Source: VXNE01 sp965208745 (GTDB taxonomy: Bacteria; Pseudomonadota; Gammaproteobacteria; Pseudomonadales; Azotimanducaceae). From it: 64,000 nt of DNA. The DNA is taken from contig CBDBPN010000003.1 in NCBI GenBank assembly GCA_965208745.1, positions 1,302,001 through 1,366,000 on the forward strand, written 5' to 3'. The translations under genes were made by a program, and so were the position numbers. Below the pieces are notes generated by a model. It searched no databases. It worked only from the letters and a program-made list of their open reading frames with translations, and was not told where the DNA came from. Positions 59,257 to 64,000 of this stretch are shown one piece after another. Numbering within the stretch: the first letter of the stretch is position 1; every line of letters starts with the position of its first letter.

Positions 59257-59616
59257 CTAGGCTTCGCCGGACTCGATCTGCTGGAGCTTCCCGAACTGCT
59301 CCTGCGCCCATGAACGGACACGGTTCACCAGGTCGTCCGGGTTCTCCGTCCGTACCTCGTTCAGGGGCAGCATTGCCTGGCGCCCGTCGGCGTAGTACGC
59401 CTCGGCGTATCCGTTCACGGCGTACGCGACCGGGTCGGTCCGGGCGTCTGTCCTGGCCACGAGACCCAGGCTGTACCGCACGTGGTCGGCGACCAGGTCG
59501 GCAGCATTCGCCGGGTCGGGGACCATGATCGGTCCCTTGGCCGGCGGCGTCCAGAAAACGCCGTTGGCCCATTCCGCCCTGATGGTCAGGTGCGCGTAGT
59601 AGAACAGCTTGCTGAT
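59257..59616 (-). CDS. Small conserved-looking protein, unusual start codon
   Basis: About 119 residues if it starts at an ATC codon (59614-59616) that follows a perfect aaggagg with 6-base spacing; the first canonical start is an ATG at 59526, giving only 89 residues. The upstream 30 residues (SKLFYYAHLTIRAEWANGVF then WTPPAKGPI) look like true protein, which supports the ATC or a misread ATG. No domain is recognised. The sequence (VADHVRYSLGLVARTDARTD, RSWAQEQFGKLQQ) suggests a small soluble alpha/beta protein. It lies 16 bp upstream of the serine hydrolase start. Confidence 0.6.
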   Translation of the reverse strand: MSKLFYYAHLTIRAEWANGVFWTPPAKGPIMVPDPANAADLVADHVRYSLGLVARTDARTDPVAYAVNGYAEAYYADGRQAMLPLNEVRTENPDDLVNRVRSWAQEQFGKLQQIESGEA

Positions 59617-59660
59617 GGTCCGCCTCCTTACCCGAGCCTGGAGGCGGGCAGTCTAGCCGT

Positions 59661-60311
59661 TCACCCTCGATGTTTGCCGATTTGCCAGTCGACGCCGCCG
59701 AGCGCCATGGCCGCAAACTCCTTCGGCATCGACTCGAGCTCGGTGGCCATGGTGTCGTTCCAGCGGTTGAGGAAGCCGAACAGGGCGATGACGCCGACGA
59801 TCTGAACGACCTGGCGCTCCGTGAAGTGCTCGCGCAGCCGCTCGAAGTGGTCCGGCCCGCTTTCGTTCGGCACCGACCCCGCCGCGAACGCCAGGGCGAG
59901 CGCGGCCCGTTCCGCCGCGCTGAACAGGGGGCTCTCCTCGAAGCCGAGGATGGCGTCGAACTTCGCGGCGTCCTCCCCGACTCGATGGGCGCTGTGCGAA
60001 GTGTGGGCCTGGCAGTACCGGCAGCCGGCGGCGAGGCTGACGGCGAAGGCGATGAGTTGCACCAGGCCCGGCGGCAGGTTCTCCTCCGCGTCTTCCTGCT
60101 CGGGTATCCGGTCGGCCAGACCGGCCATGAGCGCCTTCAGGTCACCGCCGAAGATCACGTTCACGAGACTCGCGAACGCGAACGGCAACTGCGGCATGTG
60201 CGCCATGGTGCGCATGCTGTTGGGCACGAAGCCCATCGCGGCCTCGGCCGCCTGGAAGACCGGCTGCAAACCGGGCACTTCGTCGGAGGGACGTGGGTTG
60301 ACGTGGCTCAT
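59661..60311 (-). CDS. AhpD-like / carboxymuconolactone decarboxylase family protein
   Basis: 216 residues. It has the all-helical CMD/AhpD core with LAAGCRYCQAHTSHSAHRVG (CxxC and the His after it), the disulfide-relay site. Related AhpD-type proteins act as peroxidase partners, while carboxymuconolactone decarboxylases lack CxxC. A redox role is therefore more likely. It has no signal peptide. It sits between the Gfo/Idh/MocA gene (18-bp gap) and the small-protein gene, all on the minus strand. Confidence 0.85.
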   Translation of the reverse strand: MSHVNPRPSDEVPGLQPVFQAAEAAMGFVPNSMRTMAHMPQLPFAFASLVNVIFGGDLKALMAGLADRIPEQEDAEENLPPGLVQLIAFAVSLAAGCRYCQAHTSHSAHRVGEDAAKFDAILGFEESPLFSAAERAALALAFAAGSVPNESGPDHFERLREHFTERQVVQIVGVIALFGFLNRWNDTMATELESMPKEFAAMALGGVDWQIGKHRG

Positions 60312-60329
60312 GGGATATCTCCAGGTGGT

Positions 60330-61358
60330 CTACCGGCCCGAAGAATACGCGACGTCTTCCCAGTTCCCGGAGTCCTTCGACGCCTCGACCGCCAGGGCCA
60401 GCTCCTGGAGCTTCACCGCTTCCTCCAGGGGAATGACGCCGGGCCCGCCGGCCGCCACCGCATCGAGGAACGCGTTGACGCACTCGCGCATCCCGGCCAT
60501 GCCCGCGACGGGCTGGAGCGGGGGATGCTCCGAGCGGACGGGGTCCGTGCCCTCGCCTTCCTGCAATTCGACGGTTCCGACGAGGGAGTCGACCCAGAGG
60601 TTGCCGTCCGTGCCGGCGAGATCGTAGATGAACCGCCACCCACCGATGTGCGTGCTGTGGTTTATGTCGGCGGTCCCGATAATCCCGTCCCCGTAGTCGT
60701 AGTGCACCATGCCGCGCCACTGCATGCGCCTGGGGCATCCGTGGCCGTCGAGAATCATGGCGCGCCGCGGGAACCTGCCCACGATCTGGTGCAGCGGGTC
60801 TCCCCCGTACGTTCCGAGAATGGATCCCATCGTCATGTCGACATCGAACAACGGGTGTCCCGCGACGATCGGGTACTCCTTGAAGCCACCCGGGAGGCGA
60901 ACCCGGGCGGTGACGAACTCGAGGTCCCCGATGCGGCCTTCGCGCACCAGTTCCCCGGCGCGCCGGACGGCCGGCAGGAAGCGAAACTCGAGGTCTGGCT
61001 GCGTGAGGGCCCGCGATCGGCGGAGCTTTTCGATCATGCCCGGGAGTTCCGCCACAAAGGCCGTGACGGGCGGTTCCCACATGACGGGAATCTCCGCGTC
61101 CAGCACTTCGGAGAGCACGCCGGCTCCCGCTGCCATAGGTACGGCCACGATCACCGCGTCCAGCCCCCGGTGCCCGAGGAGCGCCGCGGTGTTGTCGTAG
61201 ATCGCAGCATGCGGGAGGCTTTCGGCGATCCGCGCGTGGGTCTCTTCGCTGCGGGCGGCCACGGCCACCACGCGGGAGCCGTGCATCTCCACGGCGGGGG
61301 CGAAGGCATCATGCCCCCAGTAGCCGAAACCGATCAGTCCGATGTTCAACTGGCTCAT
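60330..61358 (-). CDS. Gfo/Idh/MocA family oxidoreductase homologue
   Basis: 342 residues. The N-terminal Rossmann fold reads NIGLIGFGYWGHDAFAPAVE then VVAVAARSEET; the C-terminal part is the alpha/beta substrate domain. The usual EKP motif, which supplies the catalytic lysine, is replaced by WEPPVT. The later Asp/His pair region (GGDPLHQIVG) is present. Without the Lys the protein may not be a normal NAD(P)-dependent dehydrogenase. It is part of the minus-strand catabolic run. Confidence 0.85.
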   Translation of the reverse strand: MSQLNIGLIGFGYWGHDAFAPAVEMHGSRVVAVAARSEETHARIAESLPHAAIYDNTAALLGHRGLDAVIVAVPMAAGAGVLSEVLDAEIPVMWEPPVTAFVAELPGMIEKLRRSRALTQPDLEFRFLPAVRRAGELVREGRIGDLEFVTARVRLPGGFKEYPIVAGHPLFDVDMTMGSILGTYGGDPLHQIVGRFPRRAMILDGHGCPRRMQWRGMVHYDYGDGIIGTADINHSTHIGGWRFIYDLAGTDGNLWVDSLVGTVELQEGEGTDPVRSEHPPLQPVAGMAGMRECVNAFLDAVAAGGPGVIPLEEAVKLQELALAVEASKDSGNWEDVAYSSGR

Positions 61359-61385
61359 TCGCGTTCTCTCCGTTGTCCGCCCCGG

Positions 61386-62501
61386 TCAGATGCGAAAGAA
61401 CGCCGCCGCGTTCTCGCCGAGGATCCTGTCCACGGACGCCCCGGGCAGGCGTGCGAGCGCCTCCCGCGCCTTCCCCACCGGATCGACGAAGCCCTCCGCG
61501 TGCGGGTAGTCCGAACCGATGAAGAACTTGTCGTCGCCCACCAGTTCGACCATGTGCGGCAGGGCGCGCTCGTCCGGATCGGCCGAGACCCAGACGTTGC
61601 TGGCGAAGTACTCGCTGGCGGGGCGTTTCATTTGCGTCGTGTGGCCCATGTAGCTGAACCGGTAGTCGAGCCGGTCGATCCACTCGGCCACCCAGCCGCT
61701 CGAAGACTCCACCACGGCGACCCGCAGGCCGGGGAACCGCTCGAACACCCCGTCGTACACCATCGTCGTCAGGGCCATGCGGGCGTCCTGGATGAGGTTC
61801 ATGCTGGCGAACATGAAGTCCGCCGGCGGGTCCCGGCGCCACTCGTTCCCGAGATACCGCGGATGCACGACCAGGTGCAGGTTCACGGCCAGGTCCGTGT
61901 CCTGCGCGGCGGCCCACACGGGATCGAAATCCGGATGCCCGAAGCTCTTGCCCTCGATCGGCATGGCGCCGATGAAGAACCCGCGGGAGCCTTCGCCTGC
62001 GAGCCACTCGACTTCGGCCACCGCGGACGCCGGGTCGCGCAGGGACACGTGACCCACCGGATAGAGCCGGTCCCGGTGCCCGGCGCACGCGTCGAACGTC
62101 CAGCGGTTGTAGGCTCGGCAGTGCGCCGTCGCGAGCGACGGATCGGTCACCAGAGCGTCGGTCATGAGGCCGAGCGACGGATACAGGAACTGCGCGTCGA
62201 ACCCCTCCCGGTCCAGGAACGCCATGCGGTCGGGCGTGCGCGCGAGGTCTCCGTCGAACACCTCGGAGATGTCGAACGCGCCGAGACCCACGCCCTCCTC
62301 CTTCTGGCCGTACGCGATCAGCGTCGCCAGGACATCCTCAGCAGGGAAGGGCTGGAGGCGTCCGTCGGCGGCGAAGTAGAGCCGGTCCTCCGCGCCTCGG
62401 GTCAGGTGCATGGCCCGGTCGCGAAACCGCGGTTCGATGTAGCTCTGCCAGAGGTCGAGCGGCTCGATGAAGTGGCTGTCGGCGTCGATGATCCTGGTCA
62501 T
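61386..62501 (-). CDS. Amidohydrolase (ACMSD-like)
   Basis: 371 residues. The Amidohydrolase_2 layout reads RIIDADSHFIEP at the start (where ACMSD has DxHxH, only one His is clear), LHLVVHPRYL in the middle, VVESSSGWVAEWIDRL and the late Asp in FFIGSDYPHAEGF. Such enzymes decarboxylate or hydrolyse unsaturated acids in catabolic pathways. It is the first gene of the minus-strand run and divergent from the Rieske-oxygenase homologue at 62584, suggesting shared regulation from the 82-bp gap. Confidence 0.85.
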   Translation of the reverse strand: MTRIIDADSHFIEPLDLWQSYIEPRFRDRAMHLTRGAEDRLYFAADGRLQPFPAEDVLATLIAYGQKEEGVGLGAFDISEVFDGDLARTPDRMAFLDREGFDAQFLYPSLGLMTDALVTDPSLATAHCRAYNRWTFDACAGHRDRLYPVGHVSLRDPASAVAEVEWLAGEGSRGFFIGAMPIEGKSFGHPDFDPVWAAAQDTDLAVNLHLVVHPRYLGNEWRRDPPADFMFASMNLIQDARMALTTMVYDGVFERFPGLRVAVVESSSGWVAEWIDRLDYRFSYMGHTTQMKRPASEYFASNVWVSADPDERALPHMVELVGDDKFFIGSDYPHAEGFVDPVGKAREALARLPGASVDRILGENAAAFFRI

Positions 62502-62524
62502 GCGACCTTGCTCCCGCCCCTCTC

Positions 62525-62552
62525 TTGACGTGACCCAAGATCAACATAATAT
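62525..62552 (+). promoter_or_regulatory. Candidate sigma70 promoter of the Rieske-oxygenase homologue
   Basis: ttgacg (62525-62530), 16 bp, taatat (62547-62552). It lies in a short AT-rich patch 30-60 bp before the ATG at 62584, in the gap between divergent genes. Confidence 0.5.
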
Positions 62553-62583
62553 AACTGCCGTTCAAAAACACCACGGTCGCACC

Positions 62584-63627
62584 ATGAGCCTGCCGTTCCG
62601 CCCTCTCGCACCCCGGGCATACCGCGACCCTGAACACTTCGAACGCGAGCGGGACGTGCTGTTCGCGCCGCACTGGGGCGCCGTGGCCCACGTCTCGCAG
62701 TTGCCCGAGCCCGGTTGTTACGTCGCCACCGACCTGCACGGCACGCCGGTCGTCGTGGTCAGGGGACGTGACGGTACGCTCAGGTGCCTCTCCAACGTCG
62801 GCCGCCATCGTTCGTACCCCATCATGCGCGGCACGGGAAAAGCCGAACGCTTCGTGTGCCCGTATCACGCCTGGTCCTACGACCTCGAAGGCAAGCTCCT
62901 GCGCGCGCCCTACATGGAGGGGACTCCGGATTTCGATCCCGGCGCGTGCGTGCTTCCCGAGGTGCGCATCGAGGTCTGGCAGGGCTTCGTGTTCGCGAAC
63001 CTCGACCCCGACGCCGAACCCCTCGCCCCGCGGCTCGGAGGCCTCGAAGAGGTGATCCGGCCGTACGCGATCGCCGACCTCAAGGTGGTGGGGCAACACG
63101 AGCTGTCGCAGCCCTGGAACTGGAAGGTCATGGCCGAGAACTTCGCCGAGGGCTATCACCACTCGACGCAGCATGCCGAGAGCATTCCCGACTTCCCCAC
63201 GAAGACGAGTGTCTGTCTGGAGCCCGACGACGGCCCGTACTGGATCTACGACAACCACGGCAAACCGGGATCGAGCGGGCAGCGGCTCCTCGGCATCGGG
63301 GTCTTCCCGCACACGCTGTTCGCGGTGAGCGAGAACAACGGGCGCCGTTCGGTGGTCTGGCTACACCTCCGGCAGATGGGCCCCACGGAACACGAGCTCG
63401 TGATCAGCGCACTCGCCGACGAGCGGATCGCCGCGTCCCCGGAGCGTTCGCGGCGTTTCACGGACGGGCTGCTGACGTTCCACCGGGAGGACCAGGAACT
63501 CTGCCGCGAGACGCAGCGCGGTCTCGCGAGCGCCTACGCGGGGATGCCCAACCTCTGTCGCAGCCAGGAACGTGTGATCGAGCGGTTCCACAGCTGGATT
63601 TGCCAGGAGTTCGACAAGGCGGCCTGA
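62584..63627 (+). CDS. Ring-hydroxylating-oxygenase alpha-subunit homologue lacking one Rieske Cys
   Basis: 347 residues from the ATG after gcacc. The layout is that of aromatic-ring-hydroxylating dioxygenase alpha subunits: HWGAVAHVSQLPEPGCYVAT, a Rieske region, then the catalytic-iron region WNWKVMAENFAEGYHHSTQH. The Rieske site should read CxH-x16-CxxH; here it is Gly73-Arg-His75 (NVGRHRSYP) and Cys92-Pro-Tyr-His95 (RFVCPYHAW). One of the two cysteine ligands is thus missing (codon ggc instead of tgc). The cluster may not form, or the gene may be failing. Partner reductase genes are absent from the window. Confidence 0.87.
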   Translation: MSLPFRPLAPRAYRDPEHFERERDVLFAPHWGAVAHVSQLPEPGCYVATDLHGTPVVVVRGRDGTLRCLSNVGRHRSYPIMRGTGKAERFVCPYHAWSYDLEGKLLRAPYMEGTPDFDPGACVLPEVRIEVWQGFVFANLDPDAEPLAPRLGGLEEVIRPYAIADLKVVGQHELSQPWNWKVMAENFAEGYHHSTQHAESIPDFPTKTSVCLEPDDGPYWIYDNHGKPGSSGQRLLGIGVFPHTLFAVSENNGRRSVVWLHLRQMGPTEHELVISALADERIAASPERSRRFTDGLLTFHREDQELCRETQRGLASAYAGMPNLCRSQERVIERFHSWICQEFDKAA

Positions 63628-63640
63628 CGTCAGCCCTTCC

Positions 63641-64000
63641 TCAACTGGCACGCTGCAGCTGGGAGGAGGGGTCGCGCCCCGGAATGAATCCGGCGAGCGC
63701 CCCGTGCTGCTGCCATCCGAGCATCTGCTGCAGCCGCTCGGGCCACGTCGCAGCCACTTCCTGGGGCACGGAGCCGTAGAAGTTCTCTTCCTGGCGCAGC
63801 CAGCCGACGTTGCACAGGGTGATGATCCCCCTCCTCGGGGTCTCCGTCCCGTTCACCCCCAGGCCATGGAACGTCGCGCCCAGCCAGATCGCGACGGAGC
63901 CGCGCGGCATCGCGGCCTGGACCACCTCCGCCTCGTCGGGGACCCGGTCCCGCGCCCACCGGTTGCTGCCCGGCACGAAACGGGTGGCGCCATTGGCCCG
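63641..64000 (-). CDS. Phytanoyl-CoA dioxygenase family protein (cut by window end)
   Basis: The visible C-terminal 119 residues begin RANGATRFVPGSNRWARDRV and contain GSVAIWLGATFHGLGVNGTE, with the second iron-binding His, and PRRGIITLCNVGWLRQEENF, with the 2-oxoglutarate-binding Arg. This is the usual C-terminal order of PhyH-type Fe(II)/2-oxoglutarate oxygenases. The first His/Asp pair lies beyond the window. The gene is convergent with the Rieske-oxygenase homologue, 13 bp apart. Confidence 0.82.
   Translation of the reverse strand, partial: RANGATRFVPGSNRWARDRVPDEAEVVQAAMPRGSVAIWLGATFHGLGVNGTETPRRGIITLCNVGWLRQEENFYGSVPQEVAATWPERLQQMLGWQQHGALAGFIPGRDPSSQLQRAS

Noticed and set aside
59670..62528. 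952-codon plus-strand frame over the AhpD, Gfo and amidohydrolase genes
   Set aside because: It crosses three well-recognised genes on the other strand and has no domain of its own.

Overview
The window is GC-rich (most coding stretches look well above 60 % GC). It carries a short 4.5S-type SRP RNA, a TonB-dependent receptor, an RND efflux pump with its periplasmic adaptor, and lipoproteins. This points to a Gram-negative proteobacterium, probably a poorly known environmental or marine gammaproteobacterium. That placement is an inference; no marker gene in the window fixes the taxonomy.

Positions 1-2433 are chromosomal but IS-scarred: the tail of a DDE transposase, a complete IS481-like element, the SRP RNA gene and tRNA-Ser(GGA). 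Positions 2421-36131 look like a genomic island in the 3' end of that tRNA. The last 13 bases of the tRNA recur exactly at 36119-36131, and a decayed tyrosine integrase lies just inside that second copy. The island is a defence and mobile-element graveyard. It holds an OLD-family ATPase/TOPRIM nuclease and an unfamiliar three-gene operon (GIY-YIG-like protein, papain-fold peptidase, 119-residue protein). It also holds a helicase-methylase-ATPase system: a SNF2-type helicase with a DUF3883-like end, DUF1156-type DNA methyltransferases, and a HEPN/DUF499-type ATPase. The methyltransferase next to the helicase is split by an IS110 element. A second, convergent methyltransferase lies behind two tandem integrases and has lost its C-terminal end. 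Further on is a composite of two RIT (recombinase-in-trio) elements inserted in a third integrase gene, then an IS5-type element.

From 36132 to the end the genes look chromosomal and metabolic. An operon encodes a GPP34-cytochrome P450 fusion, an RND pump and a sterol-C24-methyltransferase-like enzyme. Facing it are the RND adaptor, a KshA-like Rieske oxygenase, a broken YcaQ-like gene, a TonB receptor and a lipoprotein phosphoesterase. Together these suggest modification and transport of a sterol-like or other polycyclic lipid (inference). Next come a Stf0-type sulfotransferase, an ATP-grasp protein, two MOSC proteins, a HigBA-like toxin-antitoxin pair with a frameshifted toxin, a VOC protein and an acyl-CoA ligase. 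A minus-strand run follows (secreted protein, serine hydrolase, small protein, AhpD-like protein, Gfo/Idh/MocA protein, amidohydrolase). It faces a ring-hydroxylating-oxygenase homologue that lacks one Rieske cysteine. The last gene is a phytanoyl-CoA dioxygenase-like gene cut by the window edge.

The observations most worth follow-up are: both RIT insertions falling at the same His codon of the conserved HxxRH motif of tyrosine-recombinase genes; the GPP34-P450 fusion in a sterol-like cluster; the peptidase/GIY-YIG operon; and the damaged, duplicated methyltransferase of the helicase-methylase-ATPase locus.
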